Shown piece by piece: positions 19,371-31,751 of a DNA stretch of 64,000 nucleotides. The DNA comes from Pseudomonas abieticivorans (GTDB lineage: Bacteria; Pseudomonadota; Gammaproteobacteria; Pseudomonadales; Pseudomonadaceae). The translations under genes and the position numbers were made by a program. Location of the stretch: NCBI RefSeq assembly GCF_023509015.1, contig NZ_CP094975.1:1869501-1933500 (forward strand), read 5' to 3'. The stretch's first letter is position 1. Each line of letters opens with the position of its first letter. The notes under the pieces were generated by a model. It was given only the letters and a program-made list of their open reading frames with translations. It had not been told where the DNA came from and ran no database searches.

Positions 19371-20612
19371 ATGACCGACAGTTTCGTCACCCAGTGCCCT
19401 CATTGCCAAACCAGCTTTCGCGTCAGCCACACACAATTGAGTGTGGCCCGCGGGGTGGTGCGTTGTGGCGCCTGCCTGCAGGTGTTCAATGCCGCACGCC
19501 AGTTGCTGGAGCAAAGCGCGCGGGACAATGCCACAGCCCTGCCCGCCAGCGAAGCGGTCGAGCCGCCGCGCCCGGCCGCCATCAGCCAGCGCGAATGGAA
19601 AGCTGCGGAGCTGGACCTCGACCAATTGGACCTGGACGGCGAACTGGCACGCCTGGAGCAACGCGAGATTCAACCGGCCAAGCTGTTCGGCCATGATCAC
19701 GCCCCGCGTGAAGAATCGCTGAGCGCCAGCCGTGACGATGACCCACACGGCGACAGCGCACGCTGGCCAGACAGCCTGTTCAGCAACGACGGCGAGGTGC
19801 AGGAACACGACGAGCACCTGGAACCGCCGATCATCGAGCGCGAGCCGCCACTGGATACCGAACCCGCCCGTCACGAGCGCACCGAGCCATCGCTGTCGAT
19901 GAACCTCGATGCACTCGACGAGCCTACCCACCCGGGCGCCCATGACGACCACGACGTGCACATCGACAAGCGTGAACGCCTGTCGGCGGCCGAACTGGAT
20001 GACGACGAAGACGAATTCCTACCGGTTGCCAAGGGCCATGCGGCGCGCCACGAGCCGGGCTTGCGCGATGACGGCCTGCTTGACCTGGTCGACGACCCGC
20101 TGCAACTGGCCTGGCAAAAGCAAAAAACCCCATGGGGCCGCAAGCTGCTCTGGTTGTTGCTGACGCTGGTGGCCGCCCTGGCATTGGCCGGCCAATACGT
20201 GTGGTATCACTTCGACGAGCTGGCGCGCCAGGACCAATATCGCCCATGGTTCCAGCAGGCGTGCCCGGTATTGGGCTGCAAGGTGCCGTCCAAGGTGGAT
20301 ATCGACCGCATCAAAAGCAGCAACCTGGTGGTGCGTAGCCACCCGGATTTCAACGGCGCGCTGGTGGTGGATGCGATCATCTACAACCGTGCGTCGTTTT
20401 CCCAACCCTTCCCGCTGCTGGAACTGCGCTTCGCCGACCTCAACGGCCACCTGATCGCCAGTCGTCGGTTCAAACCCGGCGAATACCTGAGCGGCGAGCT
20501 TGCCGGCAAGGCCGAGATGCCACCGCAGACGCCGATCCATATCGCCCTGGACATCCTGGACCCGGGCTCCAAGGCCGTGAACTACAGCCTCAGCTTTCGC
20601 TCGCCGGAATAA
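19371..20612 (+). CDS. MJ0042 zinc-ribbon / DUF3426 membrane protein
   Basis: A 413-residue protein in three parts. Residues 1-45 form an MJ0042-type zinc ribbon with CPHC and CGAC knuckles. Residues 45-255 are a long acidic, low-complexity linker rich in Asp, Glu and His. A membrane helix follows at about 262-283 (LLWLLLTLVAALALAGQYVWY). The C-terminal 130 residues are the DUF3426 domain (CPVLGCKVPSKVDI, then DFNGALVVDAIIYNRASF). The topology implies a cytoplasmic zinc ribbon and a periplasmic DUF3426 domain. Function is unknown. It sits between prmA and dusB, probably in one operon with prmA (gap 40 bases). Confidence 0.9.
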   Translation: MTDSFVTQCPHCQTSFRVSHTQLSVARGVVRCGACLQVFNAARQLLEQSARDNATALPASEAVEPPRPAAISQREWKAAELDLDQLDLDGELARLEQREIQPAKLFGHDHAPREESLSASRDDDPHGDSARWPDSLFSNDGEVQEHDEHLEPPIIEREPPLDTEPARHERTEPSLSMNLDALDEPTHPGAHDDHDVHIDKRERLSAAELDDDEDEFLPVAKGHAARHEPGLRDDGLLDLVDDPLQLAWQKQKTPWGRKLLWLLLTLVAALALAGQYVWYHFDELARQDQYRPWFQQACPVLGCKVPSKVDIDRIKSSNLVVRSHPDFNGALVVDAIIYNRASFSQPFPLLELRFADLNGHLIASRRFKPGEYLSGELAGKAEMPPQTPIHIALDILDPGSKAVNYSLSFRSPE

Positions 20613-20820
20613 CCAAGGCCCCGCTTTTTGGGACCGAACCGTCAGGCATAAGCAAATAGTTGTTCAGATTTTATCCAATTCGACCTTTATCCGGTCATCG
20701 AGAGCGGGTATTATGCCATCCCTTTTTCGAACTCTAGGCTGCGTGTGAAAAGGCGCCAAGCGGTAGCCTGGCACTTTGCGCGTGCAGCTGATTGATCCGG
20801 CCCCACAGCAGGGATGACCC

Positions 20821-21834
20821 ATGTCGGCGGTACGCATCGGCCCTTATACATTGCAGAACGGTTTGATCCTTGCCCCGATGGCAGGGGTCACCGACCAGCC
20901 CTTCCGTCAGCTTTGCCGACGGCTGGGCGCAGGTTTGGTGGTGTCCGAAATGGTGACGGCCGACCAGAGCCTGTGGAACAGCCGCAAGTCGCGCCTGCGC
21001 ATGCTGCACGAAGGTGATCCCGAGCCACGCTCGGTACAGATCGCCGGTGGCGATGCGCAGATGCTGGCCGCTGCCGCCCGGGCCAATGTGGAGATGGGGG
21101 CGCAGATCATCGATATCAACATGGGCTGCCCGGCAAAGAAGGTTTGCAACAAGGCCGCCGGCTCCGCCCTGTTGAAGGATGAAGCCCTGGTTCACGAGAT
21201 CCTGCATGCCGTGGTTGCGGCTGTCGAGGTGCCAGTCACCTTGAAAATCCGCACCGGCTGGGATCGCGAGAACAAGAATGGCATCACCGTTGCAAAGATT
21301 GCCGAGCAGGCAGGCATTACCGCGCTGGCCGTCCACGGCCGCACCCGGGCCGACCTGTACACCGGCGACGCCGAATACGACACCATCGCCGCCATCAAGC
21401 AGGCCGTGTCGATCCCGGTGTTCGCCAATGGCGACATCGTTTCACCGCAAAAGGCCCGGCACGTGCTGCAAGCGACCGGTGCCGACGGCTTGTTGATTGG
21501 CCGGGCTGCCCAGGGGCGGCCATGGATCTTTCGCGAGATAGAGCATTACCTGCGCACCGGCGAAACCTTGCCGGCCCCGCAATTGAGTGAAGTGGAACAG
21601 ATTCTGCTGGAACACCTGGCTGCGCTGCACGCCTTCTACGGCGATGTAATGGGCGTGCGAATCGCCCGCAAGCATGTCGGGTGGTACCTGGCCACCTTGC
21701 CGGGCGCCAAGGAGTTTCGCGCCCAGTTCAATCGTTTGGAAGATACGGAAGCGCAGTGCGCCAACGTTCGCCAGTTCCTCAGCGAATGTTATGAGAGCCC
21801 TGTGAAAGGGGACGGACAGGGGGTGGCCGCATGA
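20821..21834 (+). CDS. dusB: tRNA-dihydrouridine synthase B
   Basis: A 337-residue FMN-dependent reductase that makes dihydrouridine in the D-loop of tRNA. The TIM barrel begins with [20 protein letters not shown]. The catalytic cysteine lies in [16 protein letters not shown] (MGCPxxKV), and the phosphate-binding motifs AVHGRTR and NGDI..P are present. The C-terminal helical recognition domain covers about residues 245-330. The stop codon overlaps the fis start by four bases (ATGA), so the two are translationally coupled, as in E. coli dusB-fis. Confidence 0.97.
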   Translation: MSAVRIGPYTLQNGLILAPMAGVTDQPFRQLCRRLGAGLVVSEMVTADQSLWNSRKSRLRMLHEGDPEPRSVQIAGGDAQMLAAAARANVEMGAQIIDINMGCPAKKVCNKAAGSALLKDEALVHEILHAVVAAVEVPVTLKIRTGWDRENKNGITVAKIAEQAGITALAVHGRTRADLYTGDAEYDTIAAIKQAVSIPVFANGDIVSPQKARHVLQATGADGLLIGRAAQGRPWIFREIEHYLRTGETLPAPQLSEVEQILLEHLAALHAFYGDVMGVRIARKHVGWYLATLPGAKEFRAQFNRLEDTEAQCANVRQFLSECYESPVKGDGQGVAA

Positions 21835-22151
21835 CGATGATGACCGAGACTTTAGTGAGTGGAACAACGCCCGTGAGCGACAACGTCAATTTGAAACAGC
21901 ACCTGAACACGCCCAGCGAAGAAGGCCAGACCCTTCGCGGGAGTGTCGAGAAGGCGCTGCACAATTATTTCGCCCATCTTGAGGGCGCTGCCGTCACGGA
22001 CGTGTACAACCTGGTGCTCTCGGAAGTCGAGGCCCCGTTGCTCGAAAGCGTGATGAACTACGTCAAGGGCAACCAGACCAAGGCCAGCGAGATGCTGGGC
22101 CTGAATCGCGGCACCTTGCGCAAGAAGCTCAAGCAATACGATCTGCTGTAA
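21831..22151 (+). CDS. fis: DNA-binding protein Fis
   Basis: A 106-residue nucleoid-associated and activator protein. The C-terminal helix-turn-helix [20 protein letters not shown] (about residues 80-99) is nearly invariant in Fis. The central helices ALHNYFAHL and [19 protein letters not shown] form the dimer core. The ATG overlaps the dusB stop. A second ATG two codons in (MMTET) is also possible. Fis bends DNA at many promoters and is expected to peak in early exponential growth. A terminator follows 20 bases after the stop. Confidence 0.97.
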   Translation: MTMMTETLVSGTTPVSDNVNLKQHLNTPSEEGQTLRGSVEKALHNYFAHLEGAAVTDVYNLVLSEVEAPLLESVMNYVKGNQTKASEMLGLNRGTLRKKLKQYDLL

Positions 22152-22170
22152 GCATGCATTCAAACCAGAG

Positions 22171-22201
22171 AAGGCGACCCACCACCGGGGTCGCCTTTTT
22201 T
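22171..22201 (+). terminator. rho-independent terminator after dusB-fis
   Basis: AAGGCGACCCC-type stem: GGCGACC and GGTCGCC pair around ACCACCGG, followed by a run of six T. Confidence 0.92.
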
Positions 22202-22232
22202 GCTGACTCCTCTGCTTTAGACGGAAATTGAA

Positions 22233-23840
22233 ATGACCGACCAGACTACCCGCCTGCCGATCCGCCGCGCTTTGATCAGCGTTTCCGACAAGACCGGTAT
22301 CCTTGAATTCGCCCGTGAACTCGAAGCCCTGGGCGTCGAGATCCTGTCCACTGGCGGCACCTTCAAGTTGCTGCAGGACAACGGCGTGGCCGCGGTGGAA
22401 GTCGCCGACTACACCGGGTTCGCAGAAATGATGGACGGCCGGGTCAAAACCCTGCACCCGAAAATCCACGGCGGCATCCTGGGCCGTCGCGGCATCGACG
22501 ACGCCATCATGAGCGAGCACGGCATCAAGCCGATCGACCTGGTAGCGGTCAACCTCTATCCGTTTGAAGCCACCATCTCCAAGCCAGGTTGCGACCTGCC
22601 CACCGCCATCGAGAACATCGACATCGGCGGCCCGACCATGGTGCGTTCGGCAGCCAAGAACCACAAAGACGTGGCCATCGTGGTCAATGCCAGCGACTAC
22701 GGCCAAGTGCTGGAAAGCCTGAAAGCCGGTGGCCTGACCTACGCCCAGCGTTTCGACCTGATGCTCAAGGCGTTCGAGCACACCGCCGCTTACGACGGCA
22801 TGATCGCCAACTACATGGGCACTGTTAACCAGGCTGCCGAGACGCTGAGCACAGAAGGCCGCAGCGAATTCCCGCGCACCTTCAACAGCCAGTTCGTCAA
22901 GGCCCAGGAAATGCGCTACGGCGAGAACCCGCACCAGAGCGCGGCGTTCTACGTGGAAGCCAAGCCTGCCGAAGTCGGCATCGCCACCGCTACCCAATTG
23001 CAGGGCAAAGAGCTTTCGTACAACAACGTGGCCGACACCGACGCCGCGCTGGAATGCGTGAAAAGCTTCGTCAAGCCGGCCTGCGTGATCGTCAAGCACG
23101 CCAACCCGTGCGGCGTGGCCGTATGCCCGGACGCCGAAGGCGGCATCCGCCAGGCCTACGAACTGGCCTACGCCACTGACACCGAATCGGCATTCGGCGG
23201 CATCATTGCCTTCAACCGCGAACTGGACGCCGAGACTGCCAAGGCCATCGTCGAGCGCCAGTTCGTCGAAGTGATCATCGCCCCGAGCGTGAGCGCCCAA
23301 GCCCGCGCCATCGTGGCAGCCAAGGCCAACGTGCGCCTGCTGGCCTGTGGCGAGTGGTCGGCCGACCGCGCCGCTGCCTGGGACTACAAGCGCGTCAACG
23401 GTGGCCTGCTGGTGCAGAGCCGTGACATCGGCATGATCAGCGCCGACGACCTGAAAGTAGTGACCCAGCGCGCACCGACCGAGCAAGAGATCCACGACCT
23501 GATCTTCGCCTGGAAAGTGGCCAAGTACGTCAAGTCCAACGCCATCGTCTACGCCAAGAACCGCCAGACCATCGGTGTCGGCGCCGGCCAGATGAGCCGC
23601 GTGAACTCGGCGCGCATCGCCGCCATCAAGGCTGAACATGCCGGCTTGCAGGTACAAGGCTCGGTCATGGCATCGGACGCGTTCTTCCCATTCCGTGACG
23701 GCCTGGACAACGCGGCCAAGGCCGGCATCACCGCGGTGATCCAGCCGGGTGGTTCGATGCGCGACAACGAAGTCATCGCTGCTGCCGACGAAGCCGGCAT
23801 CGCCATGGTCTTTACCGGCATGCGCCATTTCCGCCACTGA
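22233..23840 (+). CDS. purH: bifunctional AICAR transformylase / IMP cyclohydrolase
   Basis: A 535-residue enzyme for the last two steps of IMP synthesis. The N-terminal MGS-like IMP cyclohydrolase domain covers about residues 1-150 ([19 protein letters not shown], then EILSTGGTF and [15 protein letters not shown]). The AICAR transformylase domain fills the rest, with the catalytic KHANPCGVA motif near residue 288 and the C-terminal [12 protein letters not shown] and [10 protein letters not shown] signatures. The length matches the family. It is followed by purD after a 170-base gap that contains an inverted-repeat element. Regulation is probably coordinate with purD. Confidence 0.98.
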   Translation: MTDQTTRLPIRRALISVSDKTGILEFARELEALGVEILSTGGTFKLLQDNGVAAVEVADYTGFAEMMDGRVKTLHPKIHGGILGRRGIDDAIMSEHGIKPIDLVAVNLYPFEATISKPGCDLPTAIENIDIGGPTMVRSAAKNHKDVAIVVNASDYGQVLESLKAGGLTYAQRFDLMLKAFEHTAAYDGMIANYMGTVNQAAETLSTEGRSEFPRTFNSQFVKAQEMRYGENPHQSAAFYVEAKPAEVGIATATQLQGKELSYNNVADTDAALECVKSFVKPACVIVKHANPCGVAVCPDAEGGIRQAYELAYATDTESAFGGIIAFNRELDAETAKAIVERQFVEVIIAPSVSAQARAIVAAKANVRLLACGEWSADRAAAWDYKRVNGGLLVQSRDIGMISADDLKVVTQRAPTEQEIHDLIFAWKVAKYVKSNAIVYAKNRQTIGVGAGQMSRVNSARIAAIKAEHAGLQVQGSVMASDAFFPFRDGLDNAAKAGITAVIQPGGSMRDNEVIAAADEAGIAMVFTGMRHFRH

Positions 23841-23850
23841 TCGTGGGGCG

Positions 23851-23993
23851 GTAAGCTTTAAGCTGCAAGCTGCAAGTAACAGCGGGCCGGTATCGCTCTT
23901 GCTTGCCGCGGCAGCTCCATTATTCAGAGCCGCAAGCTGCCACTGAGCGCTGCACAGATCCGCGCTCACTTGCAGCTTGTAGCGTGCAGCTTC
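23851..23993. repeat. 143-bp element with 25-bp terminal inverted repeats
   Basis: The left arm (23853-23877) starts AAGCTTTAAGCTGCAAGC and the right arm (23968-23992) is its inverse, with 21 of 25 positions matching. The motif AAGCTGCAAG recurs several times inside. The element fills almost the whole purH-purD gap and ends just before the purD ribosome binding site. It has no coding frame. It resembles a small non-autonomous or REP-like element but is unlike the two REP types elsewhere in the window. Confidence 0.65.
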
Positions 23994-24010
23994 TCCAAAG
24001 GAGTCTTCTC

Positions 24011-25300
24011 TTGAACGTATTGATCATCGGCAGCGGCGGTCGTGAACACGCCCTGGCCTGGAAAGTAGCCCAGGACCCTCGCGTACAGAAGGTGTTCGTG
24101 GCCCCGGGCAATGCCGGCACCGCGATCGAAGCCAAGTGCGAGAACGTCGCCATCGACGTGTTGGCCCTGGAGCAATTGGCCGACTTTGCCGAGAAGAACG
24201 TATCGCTGACCATCGTCGGCCCGGAAGTCCCGCTGGTTGCCGGCGTAGTCGACCTGTTCCGCTCGCGCGGCCTGGACTGCTTCGGCCCAACCAAGGGTGC
24301 CGCGCAATTGGAAGGCTCCAAGGCGTTCACCAAGGACTTCCTGGCGCGCCACAAGATCCCGACCGCCGACTACCAGAACTTCACCGAGATCGAGCCAGCC
24401 CTGGCTTACCTGCGTGAAAAAGGTGCGCCGATCGTGATCAAGGCCGACGGCCTGGCTGCCGGCAAAGGCGTGATCGTCGCCATGACCCTGCAGGAAGCCG
24501 AAGATGCGGTGCGCGACATGCTCGCCGGCAATGCCTTTGGTGATGCCGGTTCGCGCGTGGTCATCGAGGAGTTCCTCGACGGCGAAGAAGCCAGCTTCAT
24601 CGTCATGGTCGACGGCAAGAACGTGCTGCCCATGGCCACCAGCCAAGATCACAAGCGCGTCGGCAACGGCGACAGCGGCCCGAACACCGGCGGCATGGGT
24701 GCCTACTCCCCGGCGCCAGTGGTAACCGCCCAAGTTCACCAACGCGTGATGGACCTGGTGATCTGGCCGACCGTTCGCGGCATGGCCGACGAAGGCAATG
24801 TCTACACCGGCTTCTTGTACGCAGGCCTGATGATCGACAAGGCCGGCAACCCGAAGGTCATCGAGTTCAACTGCCGCTTCGGCGATCCGGAAACCCAACC
24901 GGTGATGCTGCGCCTGCAATCGAGCCTGGTGCTGCTGGTCGAGGCCGCCCTGGCCCAGGCCCTGGATAAGGTCGAAGCACAGTGGGACCCGCGCCCAAGC
25001 CTGGGTGTTGTCCTGGCTGCCGGCGGCTACCCGGCCGACTACGCCAAGGGTGATGTCATCCAGGGCCTGGACGCTGCCGCCGCTCTGGAAGGCAAAGTGT
25101 TCCACGCCGGTACCGCGCTCAAGGATGGCCAGGTGGTGACCGCCGGCGGCCGCGTGCTCTGCGCCACCGCATTGGGCAACAGTGTCGAGGCCGCGCAGCA
25201 GCAAGCCTACGTTCTGGCCAGCAAAATCGACTGGAAGGGCTGTTTCTACCGTACCGATATCGGCTATCGTGCTATCGCCCGGGAACACGGCGAAGGCTGA
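24011..25300 (+). CDS. purD: phosphoribosylamine-glycine ligase
   Basis: A 429-residue ATP-grasp enzyme for the second step of purine synthesis. The start is TTG at 24011: homologues begin MNVLIIGSGGREHALAWK, and AAAGGAG lies eight bases before this codon; no ATG or GTG in frame fits. The N-domain ends near residue 100. The ATP-grasp lid region LAAGKGVIVA lies near residues 148-158, the motif GEEASFIVMVDG near 190, and the metal site EFNCRFGDPETQ near 284-295. The C-terminal domain contains VLAAGGYP. The unusual TTG start and the repeat element just upstream could lower expression relative to purH. Confidence 0.96.
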   Translation: MNVLIIGSGGREHALAWKVAQDPRVQKVFVAPGNAGTAIEAKCENVAIDVLALEQLADFAEKNVSLTIVGPEVPLVAGVVDLFRSRGLDCFGPTKGAAQLEGSKAFTKDFLARHKIPTADYQNFTEIEPALAYLREKGAPIVIKADGLAAGKGVIVAMTLQEAEDAVRDMLAGNAFGDAGSRVVIEEFLDGEEASFIVMVDGKNVLPMATSQDHKRVGNGDSGPNTGGMGAYSPAPVVTAQVHQRVMDLVIWPTVRGMADEGNVYTGFLYAGLMIDKAGNPKVIEFNCRFGDPETQPVMLRLQSSLVLLVEAALAQALDKVEAQWDPRPSLGVVLAAGGYPADYAKGDVIQGLDAAAALEGKVFHAGTALKDGQVVTAGGRVLCATALGNSVEAAQQQAYVLASKIDWKGCFYRTDIGYRAIAREHGEG

Positions 25301-25404
25301 TCCGCCCACATCAGCCCATGGCGAGGCCCGTTCAGCGCCTTGCCATGGGATTGTCGCACCGCGCACAGCTATAATCGGGCATTCAACCACGAAGGGATTT
25401 CGCT

Positions 25405-28182
<2,778 letters not shown>

Positions 28183-28264
28183 CATAGAGTTTTGCACACC
28201 CACTGCGTGTGTGCGGCCACGCCTGATAGACTCCCCCTCGCCTACCTTCCCATGAGCCTTGACC

Positions 28265-28861
28265 ATGCTCCACGTGCTGTTCAGCGTTTACCTGAAGATG
28301 CTGGTGCTCTATAGCCCCTTCTTCGTATTGTCGTGCTTTATCGGCCTGACCCGCGGCTATTCACTCAAGGAGCGCAAGCGCCTGGCCTGGCGGGTCGCGC
28401 TGGGCGTGCTGATCGCCAGCGTGCTGCTGTACCTGTTTGGCCGAGTGATCTTCAGCGTGTTCGGCATCACCGCCGACGCCTTTCGCATCGGTGCTGGCAG
28501 CGTATTGTTCATCTCGGCGCTGGGCATGGCTCAAGGCAAGTCGGGCGTGCAGACCGACAACGTGCAGCAGGACGTGACTATCGTGCCGCTGACCATCCCT
28601 ATTACAGTGGGCCCCGGCACCATCGGTGCGCTATTGGTGATGGGGGTGAGCCAGCCACACTGGGACGACAAGCTGATGGCGATCATCAGTATCGCCTTGG
28701 CCAGCGTGACGGTGGGGGTGGTGTTGTACCTGTCCAACCGCATCGAGCGGATCCTGGGCGAACAGGGCTTGCAGATCGTCAGCCGGTTGATGGGGCTGTT
28801 TGTCTGCGCCTTGGCGGCACAGATCATTTTCACCGGGATCAAGGGTTACCTGGTGCAGTGA
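28265..28861 (+). CDS. MarC family (UPF0056) integral membrane protein
   Basis: A 198-residue protein with six predicted membrane segments. The MarC signatures are present: VLYSPFFVLSCFIGLT at the start, GSVLFISALGMAQG in the middle, and IPITVGPGTIGALLVMG. The ATG at 28265 is preferred to the TTG two codons upstream. The function of MarC proteins is unknown; an early link to antibiotic resistance was not upheld. It follows retS at 82 bases, as remembered for PA4856-PA4857. Confidence 0.92.
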   Translation: MLHVLFSVYLKMLVLYSPFFVLSCFIGLTRGYSLKERKRLAWRVALGVLIASVLLYLFGRVIFSVFGITADAFRIGAGSVLFISALGMAQGKSGVQTDNVQQDVTIVPLTIPITVGPGTIGALLVMGVSQPHWDDKLMAIISIALASVTVGVVLYLSNRIERILGEQGLQIVSRLMGLFVCALAAQIIFTGIKGYLVQ

Positions 28862-28963
28862 GCCCACGGCATGCCAATTGAAGGTGCTGAAACACTTTTC
28901 CGACAGTGGCGGTCATTAGCAAACTCCCTTGGGCCAAGCCTGACTCCTTGACCCATGCTAAAT

Positions 28964-28988
28964 GCAGGCCCTGCGCAGCAGGGCCTGC
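28964..28988 (-). terminator. perfect 11-bp hairpin downstream of the orphan gene
   Basis: GCAGGCCCTGC and GCAGGGCCTGC pair perfectly around a three-base loop, 14 bases beyond the stop codon of the minus-strand gene that ends at 29003. There is no clear T run on either strand, so termination activity is uncertain. Confidence 0.55.
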
Positions 28989-29002
28989 CCCCCCTGGCTT
29001 AA

Positions 29003-29794
29003 TTACTTGCCTAGATCAAGATCGCTAAAAAAACTATCTGAAGAGGCACCCAAGGCTGTAAGAATATTACTTTCCTGACGCTTGTAGTGGTCAAAATTAA
29101 AGTTAACCATGGTTGCTACTTTCTTGATATCAATGCTCGACAGGTCCCACTTCCACCACAACGCACCGCCTTTGTTTTCATTGTACTCGTGCTCAAAACC
29201 GGTGAAGACGGAAATAACTTCTCCATTGGCAGTCTCGATACAGGGCATCAAACGCACTGAATTGTTCGCACCAGTGCGGCTCTGCTGTTCAAACAGCGTC
29301 ACAACTTTTGCGTCGGTTTTTATTGTTTCCAGGACTTTGCCCATCAGCGGCAGGAAGGCCGCGGCATTTGCGCCTGCCACCGTGGCGATGATCTCCATGA
29401 CGACGGTGTCCATCGTGACTGTTTTATCGCGTTTTTTCAGCACGCCGACGTCATTATTGGCCATGAACCAGCCGCAATGCCACATGGCTTTGCTGTAGTG
29501 GGAGTGCCACAGGCCGCTTTGCGTGTTGCGATCAGCCTTGCCATCGGCAAACTTTTCTGCAAGTTGAGTACTGTTTTTCGCAGCCTGGCGGTTCTCGTAC
29601 GACAGTTTGTCAGCGAAGGCAAGTACCAATGGGGTGTCCTTGCCGATGGTGATCGCCTCCTCGAGCAGCTCATCGCCGAATGCACGGGGCCGCAGTTTGA
29701 ACGAAGGGAGTGGCAGAGAATGAGGGAGGTCCAGCTTTTTGAAAAACTCATAGCATTGCTCAGCAGTTGGCACCAGCCCAGTAGGTATAAACAT
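29003..29794 (-). CDS. orphan protein of unknown function, lower GC than its neighbours
   Basis: A 263-residue protein I do not recognise. The start at 29794 (MFIPTGLVPTAEQ) has GGAAGGCGG upstream at good spacing; an upstream ATG at 29839 would add 15 residues and cover that site. No signal peptide is evident. Residues around 131-155 (MEIIATVAGANAAAFLPLMG) form one hydrophobic or amphipathic helix, and the C-terminal third is rich in aromatic residues (GGALWWKWDL, VNFNFDHYKR). Codon use is more AT-rich than in flanking genes and the upstream flank is also AT-rich. It stands alone between marC and the cob cluster. Lower GC, solitary position and its own hairpin suggest horizontal gain. A toxin or membrane-active protein is possible but unproven. 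Confidence 0.75.
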   Translation of the reverse strand: MFIPTGLVPTAEQCYEFFKKLDLPHSLPLPSFKLRPRAFGDELLEEAITIGKDTPLVLAFADKLSYENRQAAKNSTQLAEKFADGKADRNTQSGLWHSHYSKAMWHCGWFMANNDVGVLKKRDKTVTMDTVVMEIIATVAGANAAAFLPLMGKVLETIKTDAKVVTLFEQQSRTGANNSVRLMPCIETANGEVISVFTGFEHEYNENKGGALWWKWDLSSIDIKKVATMVNFNFDHYKRQESNILTALGASSDSFFSDLDLGK

Positions 29795-30050
29795 AAAATA
29801 ACCGCCTTCCATGAAGTTGATTTTTAATTCTGGCCACACCAGCCAGACAACTTCAATCTAACAGTAACTCGCCGTTCAAAGAACTCGAAAAATGTAATCG
29901 AAAATTATCGATAAATACACTAAAGCCCATACACATCAGCCTTAAAACTTACAGATGGAAGTTAAGCAGCTGCCTTTATAGACAGCAGAAAAAATTAACT
30001 TCGCAGTGCTCGTAACGTCCAAGCCAAGAACACTGCGTATCGCTTGGCGA

Positions 30051-31751
30051 TCAGGGCTTGGCGCCATACCACCGTGGCGTATAGACCCATGTGCCGCCAT
30101 CGGCCCGGGGGAACACGCAGGTGGTCGACGAGCCGATCAACACCATGGTGCGCATGTCGACCTGCTCTGGCGTCAAATCACCCAGGGTTGTGATCCGCAG
30201 GGTCTGGCCCGGCCGGCCAATATCACGCCCCAGGGTAACCGGTGTTTGCGGCGTGCGATGCTGGCGCACGATCTCCAGGGCTCGCCCCAATTGCCATGGC
30301 CGCGAGCGCGAGATCGGGTTGTAGAAGGCCAGTGCCAGGTCGGCTTGCGAAGCCAGGTCCAGGCGCGTCTCGATGATCGACCAGGGCTTGAGGTTGTCCG
30401 ACAGCGACATCACGCAGAAGTCGTGGCCCAACGGCGCCCCGGCCTGGGCGGCAGTGGCCAGCGAGGCCGATACGCCGGGCAGCATTTGCAATTGCACGTT
30501 GTGCCACGCCGGGTCGCTGGACTCATGCAGCGCCTCCAGCACCGCCGCGGCCATGGCGAACACGCCGGGGTCGCCCGACGACACCACCACTACCGAGCGG
30601 CCTTGTGCCGCCAGTTCGAAGGCGTGCCGGGCGCGCTGCATCTCTTCGCGATTGTCGGTGCAGTGCATCACTTGGTCGGCACGGAACGGGCCGGCCATGC
30701 GCACGTAAGTCTCATACCCCAGCACGTCATCGGCGCGCGCCAGCTCGGCCTTGACCGCCGGCACCATCAGGTCGGCAGCACCTGGGCCCAGGCCGATCAC
30801 CGCCAGGCGACCGCGGACGCGGCCGATGCGTGAAACGTCCAGCGGCTGCTTGGCCACGGCGATGGCCAACTGCGGGCTAATGCTGATCGGCGGCAACAAT
30901 TGTGGCACCGCCTGCCCGGCCAGTTCGCTGACCGTGCTGGCGGCCGGCGCAAAGCGCAGCGCCACCCCCAGTTCATCGGCAGCAACGCGCAGCGCCGGGT
31001 TGGCCATATCGCCCTCGGCTGCCAGCAGGCAAGCCAGTGATGGCAGGGCAATGCGCGCCTGATGCAGCGCGTCGCGAATGGCCTGAGCCATGTCGGGCAA
31101 CTGCCCATCGACCGCAACCAGCACGCTGCGCGGGTAGATCAGCAACTCGTTGGCCGCCGGCACCCGTTCTGCGCACCCCACGTGGATCGCCAGTTGTGCA
31201 TGCTCATCTTCTGGCAACCGGGCTTCGGCCAGCCAAGGCGCGGCACCTTCGATGCGCACGCTTTCACCGGCCAACAGGTCGCTGACGAAGCGCTTGCCCA
31301 GCTCCAGGTCGCCCAGGGCATAGCCGCTGGGCGGGTTGAGCAGGCAGGTGCCGAAGCGCAGCTCGCCGCTGGTGGTAATGGCGGCGGCAACGCCCAGGCC
31401 GGCGCCGATTTCCCGAGCCAACACGTTGACCCCGCCCAGGCCACCCAGCAAGGGCACCACCGCGCTGCCATCTTCGGCGACGGCCAGCACCGGCGGCTCG
31501 GCGCCCTTCTCCAGCAACACGCTGGCCAAGGTGCGGATCACGATGCCGGCGGCGCACAGGGCGATGATCGGCGTGTCCTGCTGGTACAACTGGCGCAGGG
31601 TGGCACCGAACTCGTTGTAACTGCGGTCCGCGCCCTCTACGCGCTCGGCCAGGCCGTGGATCAATGCGTCCGGGTACAACTGCTGAATGCGGCGTGCAGT
31701 GGCCAGGCTGCCATTGCCAAGGATGACAATGGCCGGTGCTTTGATGGTCAT
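30051..31751 (-). CDS. cobJ: CbiG/CobE-CobJ fusion: precorrin-3B C17-methyltransferase
   Basis: A 566-residue two-part protein of cobalamin synthesis. Residues 1 to about 325 are CbiG-like (N-terminal ILGNGSLATARRI, the central ALCAAGIVIR and PLLGGLGGVNVLAREI motifs, and a CobE-like C-terminal part ending PLDVSRIGRVRGRL). Residues from about 330 are the tetrapyrrole methyltransferase CobJ (LAVIGLGPGAADLMVPAV, VVSSGDPGVFAM, MLPGVSASLATAA), which methylates C17 with ring contraction. The start at 31751 gives a TGATG overlap with the cobI stop; the longer frame adds four codons. It is the last gene of the minus-strand cobG-H-I-J operon. The fusion puts a CbiG-like hydrolase module on an aerobic-type methylase. 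Confidence 0.93.
   Translation of the reverse strand: MTIKAPAIVILGNGSLATARRIQQLYPDALIHGLAERVEGADRSYNEFGATLRQLYQQDTPIIALCAAGIVIRTLASVLLEKGAEPPVLAVAEDGSAVVPLLGGLGGVNVLAREIGAGLGVAAAITTSGELRFGTCLLNPPSGYALGDLELGKRFVSDLLAGESVRIEGAAPWLAEARLPEDEHAQLAIHVGCAERVPAANELLIYPRSVLVAVDGQLPDMAQAIRDALHQARIALPSLACLLAAEGDMANPALRVAADELGVALRFAPAASTVSELAGQAVPQLLPPISISPQLAIAVAKQPLDVSRIGRVRGRLAVIGLGPGAADLMVPAVKAELARADDVLGYETYVRMAGPFRADQVMHCTDNREEMQRARHAFELAAQGRSVVVVSSGDPGVFAMAAAVLEALHESSDPAWHNVQLQMLPGVSASLATAAQAGAPLGHDFCVMSLSDNLKPWSIIETRLDLASQADLALAFYNPISRSRPWQLGRALEIVRQHRTPQTPVTLGRDIGRPGQTLRITTLGDLTPEQVDMRTMVLIGSSTTCVFPRADGGTWVYTPRWYGAKP

Noticed and set aside
21852-23969. A 705-codon open frame on the minus strand opposite fis and purH
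   Set aside because: It lies wholly antisense to two secure genes, has no ribosome binding site and its residue composition (rich in His, Val, Gln, Gly) is that of a GC-rich shadow frame.
28252-28264. Earlier starts for the MarC gene (ATG at 28252 and TTG at 28259)
   Set aside because: The ATG at 28252 is in another frame, and the TTG adds only two codons. Homologues begin at the LHVLFSVYLKML segment, so 28265 is kept.
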